Below are positions 1-11,983 of a stretch of 64,000 bases of DNA, piece by piece. Under the pieces are notes generated by a model. It made no database searches. It was not told where the DNA came from and saw only the letters and a program-made list of their open reading frames with translations. The stretch is from Sciurus carolinensis (lineage: Eukaryota; Chordata; Mammalia; Rodentia; Sciuridae), in the NCBI RefSeq assembly GCF_902686445.1, contig NC_062219.1, positions 46,155,056-46,219,055 of the forward strand, read 5' to 3'. Both the position numbers and the translations under genes were made by a program. The first letter of the stretch is position 1; the number at the start of each line of letters is the position of its first letter.

Positions 1-1830
1 TAAGAATTCTTGGAATTTGGAAGCCTGGGTACTGACCAGTATCTACTTGCACAGTGACATGTGCTGAGCCTGGACAAACAGTCTGAATGAATGGGCCAGG
101 TCACACTATCCATAAAACAAGAACAGATCAGGTACTGTAGTTTCATCATTCTGGTCTTTTCTCTTTGAGTCCAACTATTGCTTAATAACTCTGCATGTTT
201 ATCTTAAATATAAAATGCTTTTTAAGAGAAGAATTTATCTTTCTACCATTGAAAACCTCAATGGACCAAAGTGGGGTAAATAATAGTAAAGGAGAAGAGA
301 ATATTTAAGAGAAGATTCCATTGGAATCTGAGTTTCCAAAATTATACAGGATGAAGAGGTGAGCAGAGAACCTTGACTAACCAACTTCTCATGCTTAGAC
401 AAGGGCTTAGACAAAGAGGAAAAGGGGGCTCAGAGTTAGAATTACAGGCAAACACTGGCAAAGTAAGGAGGAGGCCACTGATGTGCTGTCAGGAACACTG
501 CTGATTTCTTCATTAGCTTTTACTCTCTGTGCCAACTGCTAACAGCTTTTTCTGCCTTATTCTCCAGGCTGCAGGCAGTAGAAATGCTACTCAGGATAGC
601 TTACTGTTTCCCTGCAAGGTCATGATGCATTTTATCTCCTAGCCACTAGGAACCCAAGCACATCAGAAAGGACTCCCACTGTCTTCCCAATCACTATTTC
701 AATCAACCTAGAAGAGCTCATGCATATGCTACAAGCACTTCCATTTTATTTCAAACCTGGCTCAGCCTCTAATGGCCCAATTAAGGTCACAATAAAGCCA
801 TTAGAAATCAATAATCACACAAAATAGTATTCTGAACCGCTCCACCTGTTTTTCTTTTTTTTTTTTTTAACCAAGCAGCCGATATGTCATCCTTTACCTT
901 TATCATACTACCTTAAGATGTGTACCAAAGCTTTCTACCCACAATGTGTTCTGACCTGACAATGTCCACCGTATCTGAAATCAGACCCTATGTACAAACA
1001 CAAATAGAAGACTTTAAGACCTCTCTCCAGAACTCATGACAAATGTGTTCCCACTAGCTCTCCCCAACAGAGTGCTTTCACCAAAATCAGAGCTAAAGTA
1101 GTGGGATGAGAGCAAAGAGAAGCTGAGCAGACATTGACCAAATAAATGGTATTGCTAATGTACTGGGAAGAGTAGTTTTGATACATTACTCTGATATATT
1201 TTTTCCTCCCTTGTAATTCCCAATTTATTGAATTGATGGCAGTATTATTTCAAGAGCTGGTGGATACCATCCAGGAAGAAAGAAGTGAACTCAGCTATGA
1301 GTTTCAAGTTAAATTTTTTTAATCTTCAGAGTGAGACAACAATTTTGAAATTTTGACTTTATTGAAAATAAAGACATTCTAAATTTTAAGAGTCCCCTTA
1401 CATATTAAAAGCAAAGTGAGATATCAGCATAGTTTTCTTCAAGCCTTAACACAGAAGGCAAAAGAATATGGTGCAGGTAAAATTCCTTGTAACAACAAGG
1501 GAAAGTATAATGTTCTCTACTGGTGGACAAGACAAAGGAGAGGATGTGAGAGTCAGGTGAGGAAATGTGAATGTCTTGAGGTGTCCCCTCTTGGAAGAGA
1601 AACCTCTAACCTTTAATCACAGAGCAGGGAAAGTTGTTTGTTACTTTGTCCAAGGAATGACTCTAACTTTCAAGTACCCACATGCAGCCAGCACCAAGGA
1701 CATATGAGAAAAGACTGAGGAACATGTCAAGTCAGATTTGAAGACAGACTCACAATATTCTGCCTACCTCAGTCAAGCATGGAATAAGTTTCTCCAAGTT
1801 CCTGAATCTCCAAAAGGTACAATAAGAAGG
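1..1830. other. Unique AT-rich non-coding stretch
   Basis: I recognise no repeat family and no credible gene here. The only open frame is 66 codons (1416-1616) and has no domain. The stretch holds a T-run at 855-868 and the left arm of an inverted repeat pair (887-931), listed separately. It may be intronic or intergenic background. Confidence 0.6.
887..931 (+). repeat. Left arm of 45-bp inverted repeat
   Basis: These 45 bases, starting TCATCCTTTACC and ending CCAAAGC, recur as the reverse complement at 2991-3035. There are two mismatches, both C/T transitions, and about 2.06 kb lies between the arms. Similarity stops abruptly on both sides of each arm. I do not recognise the sequence as part of a known family. 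Confidence 0.85.
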
Positions 1831-1833
1831 TAA

Positions 1834-1878
1834 AAGAATAAGGAAGAATAAGGTAGAATAAAGGTAGAATAAAGAAGT
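1834..1878 (+). repeat. Short GAATAAGG(A/T)A-type tandem array
   Basis: About four imperfect units of 10-11 bases built on GAATAAGGTA run directly up to the L1 remnant that follows. This is a small decayed minisatellite or slippage product. Confidence 0.6.
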
Positions 1879-1884
1879 AAATCC

Positions 1885-2354
1885 CCATCCAGGAATTCCC
1901 TTCCTTTGTACGTAGCCAAAAAATGAAACCAGTGACTTAAACAGATACTTGTACACCAGTGTTCATAACAGCAATATTCACACTAGCCAAAACAACATGG
2001 AAACAACCCAAGTCAATGGATAAACAAAATACTATACACACACACACAATGGAATATTCAATCATAAAAGGAATGAAAATCTTATACATTCTATATGAAT
2101 GCGTCTTAAAGACATCATGCTAGGTGAATTAGATACAAAAAGAGAAAGATTTCACTTATTTGAGATCCCCAGAGTAGTTAATGTGTACAGAGTTTCTGTT
2201 TGGGATGACAAAATTCTGGAAATGAATAGTAGTGACAGCATACAGCATTTGAATGTACTTAATGCCATTGAATTGCACACTTAAATATTGTTAAAATATT
2301 AGATTTTATGGTGTATATATGTATTTTACCACAATAATTTTTTTTTTTTTTTTA
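1885..2354 (+). mobile_element. L1 3' end (L1MA/L1MB-like), 5'-truncated
   Basis: The sequence follows the late ORF2/3'UTR consensus of old mammalian L1. A stretch reads 'ttcataacagcaatattcac', followed by 'catggaaacaacccaagtc', the 'aatggaatattcaatcataaaa' region, 'acatcatgctaggtgaatta', and the 3'UTR block with 'gtttctgtttgggatga' and 'gaatgtacttaatgcc'. It ends at 'ttaccacaataa' before a T-rich run. An internal deletion joins the ORF2-end part to the last part of the 3'UTR. The 61-codon open frame at 2099-2284 lies inside the element and is not a gene. Confidence 0.8.
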
Positions 2355-4007
2355 ATAAGTAGACCCTTATGGCCTGACTGAAGGGCCAGGAGACTACACA
2401 ACATTTGAAGTCATGTCAAGGACAATGGAGGTCAGCAGTGGATTCTCACAAGACATGCCACAAAAACCCAGTTCCAAACAGCTGTGGCTCAGGACACGCA
2501 GGGTTTAGACAGGCTGAGGGACATTTTCACAGAGGTCAATTAGGACTCAAAAGACAGCAGCAATGGGGCACTGGCTTCTTCCTGCACCCTGATGCCACTT
2601 GGGGTGGAGAGGAAGTAGAGAAGGACCAGTGAAATGGAAAAACAGAGTGCAGACAGATTCAACTCTGCACGAACTACTCCAAGTGACAATGTTTTAACTA
2701 GGATTGTTTAACAGTAAAATCAAACAGTGATCCACCACCATTGGACTAAAGTGTCAAGGGGCAGGATAAGGTCAGTTGTACACATTTTTAATTTATTTTT
2801 TAAAGCAAGCTCTAATTTCCTACTGAACCTTGCATGTAACTGTAAAGCCATTTGAGTCTCAGTCTGACTTTGTAATAGAGAATACATTTCATTTTTCTCC
2901 TCATCATTTCCAATGCATATATTTGTTAAGACTTTTCACAATGCAAAACAACCAAAATAGAACAGATAAATTTGCTCCTCTTTTGAAATTGCTTTGATAC
3001 ACATCTTAAAGTAGTATGATAAAGGTAAAGGATGATAAATCTTTTTATGAATGTCCTGTATAGCTTTCAATTTTTAAAAAATTTTCAGTTCATTCAGTGA
3101 GCTAGCTTTATGTGGGGACATATGCTTTGCTTTACATTCTTTCCTTAAACTTTGAATAGAAATATAGGAAGAATAAGCTCTGAGTATTTCTCTCACCCAT
3201 GTATTTAAAAATAAAAAAGTGCCCCACCATCTGTGTGTTATGCCTCTGAGATGACATCAGTGAAATGAGAAGCCATTAAACAAAACAGTTTCCAAAGCTT
3301 TAGTCTTTGCAGGACATCAATTAAAGAGAGACACTTGCCTTCTGAATTCTTTTTTTTTTTAACCCCAAGAGACAGAACTTAAATTGACTACCGATGGCAA
3401 GCTTAACCCTCTACTGAGACAAACTTAGTGAGCTAGAAAATTAAAACACAGCCAGACTAGGTGAAAAATGGTTTTAGTAATACATTTATGGTTGGATGGG
3501 AAGAACTTAGACTGTGATTTCTTGTTGATTCAGAGCTTTCTGGGAATTCTTTTCCTCAACTATTAAATGCAGTTAATTTATCTCCAAGTCTGAAGACTGT
3601 GCCTGTCACAGAAACCTCTAGGGCCAGCTGTAGCTCTGCATTCCCTTCAACATGCTGACAAAGCTTTAAATACAACCATCTTAATCTACTCTCTAGCATT
3701 TTTAGATCTTATGTTGATATGTTGAGGTCAAACACTAGTTGCCATTTTTGATGTTATGATGAGTAAACGAAAATCCCCAAAAGTCTTATTATAAGGTCAA
3801 TCAGACAAAAATGTTTTTAAAACAAGAACACTGGGCAGAATTCATCCATTCCATTTGCCAGTTAACTTCTCTCCATTCAGGTTCTCAAAGATCATTTACT
3901 TCTTTTTCTCATAAAGTACTTAAATGGTTATGTCCATTTTTATACTTGCCAATTAGATACATCGGAAAACTATGGCAGAGCATTGTTCACAACACAGAGT
4001 TCTACAT
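2355..4007. other. Unique AT-rich stretch
   Basis: No recognised repeat or gene. It contains the right arm of the inverted pair (2991-3035) and a T-run at 3350-3360. A 75-codon frame at 2405-2632 shows no domain. Confidence 0.55.
2991..3035 (-). repeat. Right arm of 45-bp inverted repeat
   Basis: This is the reverse-complement partner of 887-931, with 43 of 45 positions identical. The arm begins GCTTTGATACAC and ends AAAGGATGA. Flanks on the two arms are unrelated. Confidence 0.85.
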
Positions 4008-4116
4008 GGGGGCTGGGACTGTGGCTCACGATGGAGTACTTGCTTGGCATGCACACAGCCCTGGGTTTTATTCCCAGCACTGGGGGAAAGGGAAAAAAAA
4101 AAAAGAAGAAGAAGAA
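4008..4116 (+). mobile_element. ID-type SINE
   Basis: A tRNA-like ID core reads 'gggggctgggactgtggctc', then 'ttgcttggcatgcacac' and 'ccctgggttttattcccagc'. It ends in an A-run that grades into (GAA)n. The internal promoter A-box-like 'tgtggctca' and B-box-like 'gggttttattcc' are both diverged, so transcription competence is doubtful. The 124- and 77-codon open frames that cross it are by-products. Confidence 0.85.
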
Positions 4117-4260
4117 GTTCTCTATGAATCTACTACTTGTGTATGCTCCCACCCATCCATCCATCAATCTTGGTCCTACCCCTAATCTTTGCAGAGTCTT
4201 TCCTCAGCAGTTCTGACCAAACTGGGCTCTCTGCTGTCCCTGCATTTTGTACCTGGCTGC

Positions 4261-4469
4261 TTTTTGTTTTTGTTTTTCCAAACTACTGAATCTAGGGTTT
4301 TGGACATGATAGGCAAGTGTTTGTATAACTAAAGTATATCACCAGTCCCTTTCATTTTTTTTTTTTGAGACAGGGTCAAAGTTCCCCAATCTGGTCAGGA
4401 ACTTGCAATCCAGCTGTCTTGATCTCTTCCATAGCTGGGATTACAAGTGGATGCTATTGCACAGGGCTC
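4261..4469 (-). mobile_element. B1-dID composite SINE, diverged
   Basis: On the minus strand an ID-like part (complement visible as 'gcaagtgtttgtataac' ... 'tatatcaccagtccctt') is followed by a T-rich linker. A B1/Alu-like part comes next ('gagacagggtcaaagt' ... 'gctgggattacaagtgg'). The order is that of the squirrel/dormouse B1-dID family. It is older than most copies in the window, judging by mismatches. Confidence 0.75.
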
Positions 4470-4984
4470 TGGATGTTTGAGTCTATGTCTTGTTAGTATT
4501 ACTATTTACAATGAAGAATGTGCCATACTTCATTTATAAATACTCAAAACTGTAAGGTCTAAGTTCTCCAAAGATTGATTAATCAACTCATTAAAATTTC
4601 CATTCTTAATAATAAAAAAAAGATTTTGAGAACAGTAATGTCAGTGATGGAAAGCAGGGAGGCTTGAAAAGTCATTCTAATGTAAACCTAAAATACAGCT
4701 ACATAAAAATGGTCAAGAAAGTTTCAAGAAATAGAAAAAACTGACCTTATAAATAATAATTATGAGAAATCTTAAAAGACTGTAATTAAAACAATTTATT
4801 GGGAGTACAAGAACCAATGTTATCAATGAAAATTATAGATAGTTGTATATAATAATTTAGTACACAATAAAGACAGTATTTTCTAATTCATGGTGAGTCT
4901 ATGATTTATTTAATAAACAATGCTGGAGATAATTGGTTAAATAAAGCTTCAACCTCATTATCATAGATGATAGGTAAATTCTCT

Positions 4985-5060
4985 TTTGCATTGCAGGGAT
5001 CAAACCCAAGGCATACAAGCAAGGTAAGCACTTTATCACTAAGCTCCAAACCCAGCCCTG
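4985..5060 (-). mobile_element. ID-type SINE, partial
   Basis: The ID complement is visible as 'gcagggatcaaacccaaggc', then 'gtaagcactttatcactaag' and 'aaacccagccc'. A clear poly-T tail is missing, so the 3' part is lost or decayed. Confidence 0.75.
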
Positions 5061-6898
5061 CAAATTCTTAATACATTAAATCTTCAAATATAAATAATAA
5101 GCTTAAAAATACCCAAAGAAAATATGGACCAAAATTTATTTAATTGGGGGTGGGAAAATTTTTCCAAGCATAACACCAGAAAATAATGGTATAATGCAGA
5201 AGTTTAAGCAAATACAAGAGTCAAACAGGCATCATACATGAGCAATTCTCAAACTAGATAATTTGATTTTTCCACCAGACTCATAGTAAGTTTTTGGTAA
5301 TGAAAGTGACACTGGGCCTTGGTGTTGAAGAGATGGCAAGGAGAGGTGGGTCATAGCGTACCTGTTCCATTCACAGGGGAAGCATTATGTAGAAACAGGC
5401 TTGCACTGCCAGAGCTTTCCCATTTTTAAAGAAAAGCCATGTTTTTCTGATGGTTTATATTTTTTAAAAACAACCCTATATGAGACAAAGAAAAACATCT
5501 GATTTGACTCATTTTCCCATGAAGGAAACTCCTGATAGATTTAATAATAGAAACATTATTCTCCTGCCCATCAAAAAGTCATAAGTATGTGTGTAAGATA
5601 TACATGTTAAAATCCATATCCATTCAGCACTACGATCATCTCCAAAGTGCAGTCAGGTTGTTTCCAAAAAGAAATCAGTAACAGATCAAAAATATCACAT
5701 TTGTAAAACAGGATGTGCTGCAACTCAGAGACTAATGTGCAAACGAAAATACAAATGCAGCTTTAAATATGATATTAGTCAGGGATTTAATGCTGTTTGT
5801 GTATCTAATTGCAATATTTGTCATCTTAATCTTTACATTAGACTCCCAGTGCATCTTGGTTTACAGTTATGAAATCTTTCTGGAAGTAAAAAATCTGGAT
5901 GTGTGACCACAAAACCTGATGGACTATTTAGTAATGCTAAGAAGATGCTAATATAAAATTAATAACAGATTTTCTTTTAGAAATAACACTACTTCCCACT
6001 TATCATGTAGATTTAAGTTGTTATTCTATCATTATTAATGTAGTGTGACAATTAATGCAGAGTCACTGAAGAAACTAAAATCCTCCGAAGTATAATTAGA
6101 TGTGAGAAATGCTATGAATCTCATTCATGCTCTGATCAATACAAATAAAATCCTGACTAGATTTGAGAAGAATTCAATTGACTGACTAAATTCTATTAAA
6201 GATAAAAAATTCTCACTAAACAATTACCATGTCCTCAAGCAGACCTCAGCTTCATTCCAACTACATGCATTTAAACTACATAGACACAGAGGGGCTTCAC
6301 GAGCACTGGGAAGCCAAGCTCCCACACTTAGGTAGCAAAGCATCAAATAAACTACTTTTTTCAATCTGCATATCTTAAAATCACTGAATAACTGCCAGAT
6401 CAATTTTCTTTGTACTATGCTGAAACGCAAGAACTTCAAACAACATTTTGATCCTGATGATCCCAGACTGAACATCTAAGAACACTGGAGAGCCAACCCA
6501 TCAATGGAGATGACAAATGTCAGTTATGTTAAGTTTAGGATGTGTTTTTGAGAAGGACATGCACAGGCTCAGGGGCTTTTGCAAAGAAGACCTGACAGGA
6601 AGGCTGAAACAAAAGGAACTGAATCAATTCCATGCTGGGAACACAAAAGCACTGCATTGCACAACATGAATTACCCTACCTTCTTCATACAGGTGGGAAT
6701 GGTATAGTTTTCTGTGCAACAGTTTGAGATGATGGTAATGAACCTGAAAGAAGTATCACCATCTCACATCACATAAGGCATTTCAGGGAACAGAAAGGGA
6801 ACAGAAAGGATGCACTAGCAATCTGCAACAGAAGGGGATCAGAACTCAAGTTTCCCAACTTCTGGCAGAAAGCTCCTTCCCCACTGTAGGGCATACTC
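5061..6898. other. Unique AT-rich stretch
   Basis: No recognised repeat. An 83-codon minus-strand frame (6224-6475) shows no domain. A perfect 11-base tandem (GGGAACAGAAA twice) sits at about 6785-6806. Confidence 0.5.
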
Positions 6899-6915
6899 CT
6901 CAAAATATACTACTA

Positions 6916-7041
6916 CACAAATGGCATAAATCTACATTGTGCACAACCATAGAAACAAAAAGATGTACCCCATTTGTGTACAAGGAATCATAATGCCATC
7001 TGTAAAAATAAAAAAATAATTAAAAAAATAAATGTTAAAAT
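6916..7041 (+). mobile_element. Short L1-like 3' retrocopy with TSD
   Basis: A short segment containing 'ccccatttgtgtacaagga' and an A-rich tail at about 7000-7041 resembles the end of squirrel L1 3'UTRs. AATATACTAC occurs just before it (6904-6913) and just after the tail (7042-7051), consistent with a 10-bp target-site duplication. Family assignment is an inference. Confidence 0.5.
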
Positions 7042-7335
7042 AATATACTACGATAAATGGAAAAAAAAGTCTATGGGGAAAAGTTAAACTAACTGGACTT
7101 ATATAATCAGCAGGGCATATTTTTAAATTTTGATAAGCAGCTTTTCCCTGGATTTGCTCATATTGGAACAATAGAAAAATGGACCACATTTCTTTCACTC
7201 TTAATATGATCAATTATTTTTGGATTATTTACATTGTAAATCAACTTAAATGGACCAGTTTAAACAAAAGGCTAATTTGTCTAATATATATATCATTAGA
7301 TAGTAAAGGGTATTCTTAAAAAAAGATATCAGGCT

Positions 7336-7402
7336 ACACTGTATATGTATGTATGTGTGTGTATATATATATATGCTTAAATTTATATATAAATATGTAT
7401 AT
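7336..7402. repeat. (TATG)n/(TA)n-rich simple repeat
   Basis: 'tatatgtatgtatgtgtgtg' runs into alternating TA and AT-rich imperfect units. Slippage-prone, no element attached. Confidence 0.8.
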
Positions 7403-7607
7403 GTAAATTCTTATCAGCATTGAAAAAATATTAACATATGTCTGCTCAATTACGTTACATAAAGTTTTACTTACCTTACTTTTATTTGAGGTTATATAAC
7501 TGATAGATTTTGTAACTGATATATTATTCATGTTTTATCTAAATCTAGTTACCATTTTATATTTTTCTTTGCTCCTTACAACACTAAGTAAGGGTATGAT
7601 TACCTTA

Positions 7608-7855
7608 ATAACTAATAATAGTAAACACTTGGTAAGTGCTTACTATGTTCAAGAGCAAGACTAAGATATTTGTAAGCATTATCTCATTTGATCTCACCAC
7701 AACCCCATGAGATATTTATGATCAACAGGCTCAATTTACAGAAAAGCAACTGAAATTTCATGAGCTTCAGCAACTTCCAAAGGACCTTCAAGTCATAACA
7801 GCAGAACCAGGACTCAAATCTAGGCTGTCTTGACTCCAAAGTCACAGATCTTAAT
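7608..7855 (-). mobile_element. MIR SINE, near full length
   Basis: The reverse complement of MIR is easy to follow: 'agtgcttactatgttcaaga', 'catttgatctcaccacaacc', 'tcaatttacagaaaagcaac', and 'ccaggactcaaatctaggc'. The length is close to the full MIR of about 260 bases. This is an ancient, pre-eutherian tRNA-derived SINE. Confidence 0.85.
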
Positions 7856-8816
7856 ATTCAAGTATAATTTAGTCTTTCCTATGAGCAGTAAAACTCAGTG
7901 CAATGAAGTATTTAAAGCTTTCCCAGCAGTAGTGGTTTCTATTTTGCATCTCCCTGCTCCCTTCCTAATCACTGTTGTGCGAATTCCACACTTCAGCTCA
8001 GTAGTTCAGAGGATAGTACAGAAAAGTTATCCTGAGAACTTTATTAAAAACAAAGTTCAGGACTTTGGGTTAAATACAAGACTTGAAAAATATGGTATCT
8101 TTCCTCTCTATAGAGTAATCACCTAAATGCTGGTAAAGGATATAAAAATATATAAAACCATAACTGAGCAAGCAAGAGAGGCCATCAGAGAACAAGATAT
8201 GTGAACAAATTTGAAAAGAGAAATTGTATGGAGGAGTAGTTACTATCCCATCAGATCAGAGGGGGCTTTTGTATGGAGAAGACCTTGAGCTCCATCTTCC
8301 CTCTCCCATCACCATTCAAAAGATGCCTGGTAGCTCTGTATCTACTTATCCCAGGCAAGCTCTCTTCTAATGTAAAAGAACAAAAAAACAAAAACAAAAA
8401 AAACAACAACAAAAAAAACTGAACAATCACAGAGAGGAAAAGGGAATTATAATCTGGTTTTCTAGGTTTTCAATGGAACAGTAAACTCAGCTCAAACACC
8501 TAAAATTAAATCCCTTCAATCAACAACTCTGTTGTCTAGGGACAACTGTAATTGGAGCTGAAAGTTTGAAGGATCCAGAAAAGGAAAAAGAGCTTGTGGT
8601 GAAATATCTAATACCTAATATGATAAAGTCAGAAAAAAAGGGAGCTAAGCCAATGGGAAAATAGGGCAAGAAATAAGAGCAATTAGAAACTCCAGGATAA
8701 ACAAAAGTCTTAAGTAGAAAAGGAAACATCATAGTATACTACCATGTAGTAATGTGTGTATTTATATATGTATAGATTTATATATATATATAAATTTCAT
8801 GTAAATGTATACATTT
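7856..8816. other. Unique stretch with A-rich and TA-rich runs
   Basis: A 98-codon frame (7830-8126) begins inside the MIR and has no domain. There is an A-rich (CAAAA)n-like run at 8373-8420 and a (TA)n run near 8765-8800. No other recognised element. Confidence 0.5.
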
Positions 8817-8955
8817 GTGGTACTGCCTCACACTTGTGAGGCAAGTACCCTACCCCTGAGCTATGCTTTCAGTCCTTTCTATTTTGAGACAGGCTGACTT
8901 TGGACTTTCCATCCTTCCTTCTCAGTCCCCCAAGTAACTGCCTTGCATGACCAGT
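8817..8955 (-). mobile_element. B1-dID SINE, truncated and diverged
   Basis: The ID part is seen as 'cttgtgaggcaagtacccta' and 'ccctgagctatgctttcag'. It is followed by 'attttgagacaggctgactt' and 'cagtcccccaagtaactg' of the B1 part. Internal bases of the B1 half are missing. Confidence 0.7.
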
Positions 8956-10485
8956 ACTTACAGCAATAATGTAAATACTAATAAACAAGTTAATATATTT
9001 TTCACATATAGTAATAGCACCATATTGAGAAGTTGGAAGATGGGAAAATACTTAAAAATTTAAGTCTTTATCACAGTAAGAAGTTCAGCTGATAAATTAA
9101 TTTTAAAAAGGTAATAGAAGGAAAAGCATATTATTGAAAGATACTGTGGTAACTACCTGAAGAAAGAGCTACAACCACTTAAGACAAAATTTGGAAAGTG
9201 GAAATGGGTGGTGGGGTAGAAAGTGGTACAACAGAAAAGAATTATTAAAAACTTGATAGTATTACATTAGTAAGAAATATACATGAATATATTCAGATAT
9301 GTATGTATATGTGCACACTTGTTTTTTATGGAACTTACACAGTTCTCATACTTAACTCCTATCCAATAGTGTAGAATTTACTGTCATTGTTTAAAGTAGA
9401 TTTCAGCTTCTTGATGCAAGATTTACGTTCTCAAACTTGCTGTGCCACAGAAGTAACATAAATGCCAAATGGAAATAAAACTTGCTTGATAGGATTTAGT
9501 GCAGGTTGCTGTTTCTCTGAAATTTAGGTTTTCCCTCTACCTGAAGGTAGAAGTAGTTTGCATTTTTTAATCCTATCTTAGATTCCCTCAGTCTTCACTG
9601 CATAATACATTATGAATTCATTAAGTTATCTTTAATTAAATGAAAATTCTTGAATAAATGATCCTTTGCTGTGTACTGGGAGTCTCTGTTCTTTCAAACA
9701 TAAAAGGAACAGAGTTCATCTCTAAGTGTACAGCATCAAGTAAACTGTACTTTTTCAATAATTCAGAACTGGTAAATAAGTATAATTATTCCTGCTGCAA
9801 AGAATAGTTTAATACCTAGATATTAGCTAGAGAAGCCAACAAGGAGGTTTGCTAATCATTGCTATGACAATCTTCTGCTTTATTTTTGTATGTGTCTCAT
9901 AAAACTGTCAAAGTTGAGTGGCAAGCTGGAGCTTCAAGAAAGTAACTCTTTGCTAGTCTACGGAATTTTAGTAGCATAGCTCATCTCTTTGGGTTTGATC
10001 CTAAACATATTTCAGGGGGAAGGAGCTTGGAAAAGAGATATATCTGATTTCTCTGACTCTCATGTATTCAAGGAAATATTAGTTATTAGATGAAAAGACT
10101 CCAAACCTGATGTTGGTTAGCCTCCAAGATAATGTGAAGATGATATGAAGACTTGAGTTGCTCTGTCCTTCAGTGAGAATTTAGTGCTACCTTTATATGA
10201 TTGAGAAATTGTTAAAAACAAAATTGATCAAAAGAAGAGTTGTGTGTTATACAAATGAAGTGATTAATATCCACAAACATAAAGCGACCTCAAGTAAATA
10301 TAACAAATGGCCATAAGTATATGTGTGTGCTTCACAGCTGGTGTTATCTGAAATCATGACTAATAATCTTATTAATGGAAAATCATTTTATGGCATCTTA
10401 ATTCTCTTATCTCAATATGACACAGGAAGCCAAGCCAAAATTGGCTCTTGAATATTTATTAAGCTTTGGTTATTCCAATATCTAT
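8956..10485. other. Unique AT-rich stretch
   Basis: No repeat family or gene recognised. No open frame of 60 codons or more lies within it. Confidence 0.5.
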
Positions 10486-10598
10486 TTTTTTTTCTTTTTT
10501 TTTTTTTTTTTTTTTTTTTTTTGCGGTGCTGGGGATCGAACCCAGGGCCTTGTGCATGCAAGGCAAGCATTCTACAGACTGAGCTATCTCCCCAGTCC
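10486..10598 (-). mobile_element. ID-type SINE with long poly-T (poly-A) tail
   Basis: A run of about 37 T with one C (10486-10522) is followed by a well-kept ID complement: 'gcggtgctggggatcgaacc', 'gccttgtgcatgcaaggc' and 'actgagctatctccccag'. TATCTAT borders both sides (10479-10485 and 10600-10606), a possible short TSD. The low divergence and long tail suggest a young insertion. Confidence 0.9.
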
Positions 10599-10689
10599 CT
10601 ATCTATGACTTCTGTTATATACCATATGTTAATGGAATTTTAACTACTGTCAATGGAATATTTTTAATCAGTTTATTTTTAAAGCTATT

Positions 10690-10853
10690 TGATACTAGGG
10701 ATTGAACCAAAGAATGCTTTATCACTGAGCCCTTTTTTATTTTTTATTTAGAAACAGGATCTTTCTATGTTGCTGAGGCTGGCCTTGAATTTGTGATCCT
10801 CCTATCTCAGCCTTCCAAGTTTCTGGGATTACAGGTATGTATCACTGTGGCTG
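10690..10853 (-). mobile_element. B1-dID composite SINE
   Basis: The ID part 'gatactagggattgaacc' ... 'tttatcactgagccc' is followed by the T-rich linker. The B1 part reads 'atgttgctgaggctggcct', 'ctcctatctcagccttcc' and 'ctgggattacaggtatgt'. Confidence 0.85.
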
Positions 10854-11423
10854 TTTACAGTTAGACTTAAATGCTGGCCTGAGATCTTGTTCTGAGAGAA
10901 AACAATGGAATTTTATTTCTACTTAGTGGTATTTGTATCACTCCTTTGTAAACTATAGTATAAAATGAAAAAGTGTTTATTCAATGGCTACCTCACAGGA
11001 TGGTTATAAGTTTTGATAAAATAATTTATGGAGAAGTCCTAACACTTGACAGGTACCTACTAACTAGAGACCATTTCCAATGGTGTCCTTTCTTAAGGAC
11101 ATGGTTTCTCCAATCATCTTGAGCAAGATAATGTTTCCCTTGAATAAATTTCATCTCCCTCACCCTTCTGTGTACTGAGAAGCAGCGAATGCATGCTAGC
11201 AAAAGCAAATATCACTATTTTTGCCAAAAGAGGGACTAAAATTAAGGGCCATTTGCTTTCTTCCAGTTGGGCTGAAGTAGGGAAAGGAGAGCTGATCCCA
11301 GCCTGCATCCCCCTTTCTCATCTTCTACTTTCTCTGAGAAATGAGATGTGGAATTAATTTTATTTCTTACACATCTCTAACCTTCATAGGAATGGCACTG
11401 TGTCTGCTGCTGTCTTTATTCTC
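10854..11423. other. Unique stretch
   Basis: No recognised repeat. Minus-strand frames of 60 and 64 codons overlap here and show no domain. Confidence 0.5.
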
Positions 11424-11983
11424 TGTGATAGCTAATTTTAGGTCAACTTGACTAGATTAAAGGATCCCTAGAAAGGATCCCTAGAAAGCTGGTAAAGATT
11501 TCTTCTCCTGTTTGTGGGGGTGTTTCCAGAGACTGACATGTGAGTTGGTGGTTTGAGTGGGGAAGATCTGCCCCCAATATAGGTGTGCCTCATCCAGTTG
11601 GCTGGAGACCCAGGCAGTACAGAAATGCAGAGGAAAGGCAAGGTCACTTGCTTCTTTCTGGAGCTGGGACACCCTTCTTCTCCTACCCGTGGACATCAGA
11701 ACTCTAACTTCTCTAGCATTGAAACTCTAGAACTTCCACCAGAAGCCCCAGGAGATTCTCAGACTTTGGGCCTCTGACAGAGAAGTACACAATTGGGTTA
11801 CCCGGATCTGAGGTTTTCAGACTTGAACTGACCCACACTATCAGCCTCTCTGCATCTTCAGCTTGCAGATGTCCTGTTGTGGGATTTCCAAGCCTCCAAA
11901 ATCATATGAGTCAATCTCTCACATATCCATTTATCTACCTACATTTCCTATTGCTTCTGACTCTGAAGACTCTTGACTAATAC
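11424..11983 (+). mobile_element. Solo LTR, ERVL/MLT2-like
   Basis: It begins TGTGATAGCTAATTTTAGG and ends near 'tcttgactaatacc', as ERVL-class MLT2 LTRs do. Between lie 'gtcaacttgactagattaa', 'gtgcctcatccagttggctg', 'gagctgggacacccttcttc' and 'agcctccaaaatcatatgag'. No internal retroviral coding sequence is attached. A 13-base tandem duplication (AGGATCCCTAGAA twice) sits at about 11460-11487. The MLT2 name is from memory; the LTR nature is the firmer part. Confidence 0.65.

Noticed and set aside
4261..4469. Primate Alu element
   Set aside because: The Alu-like words belong to the B1 half of a B1-dID composite. The attached ID part and the abundance of ID elements point to squirrels.
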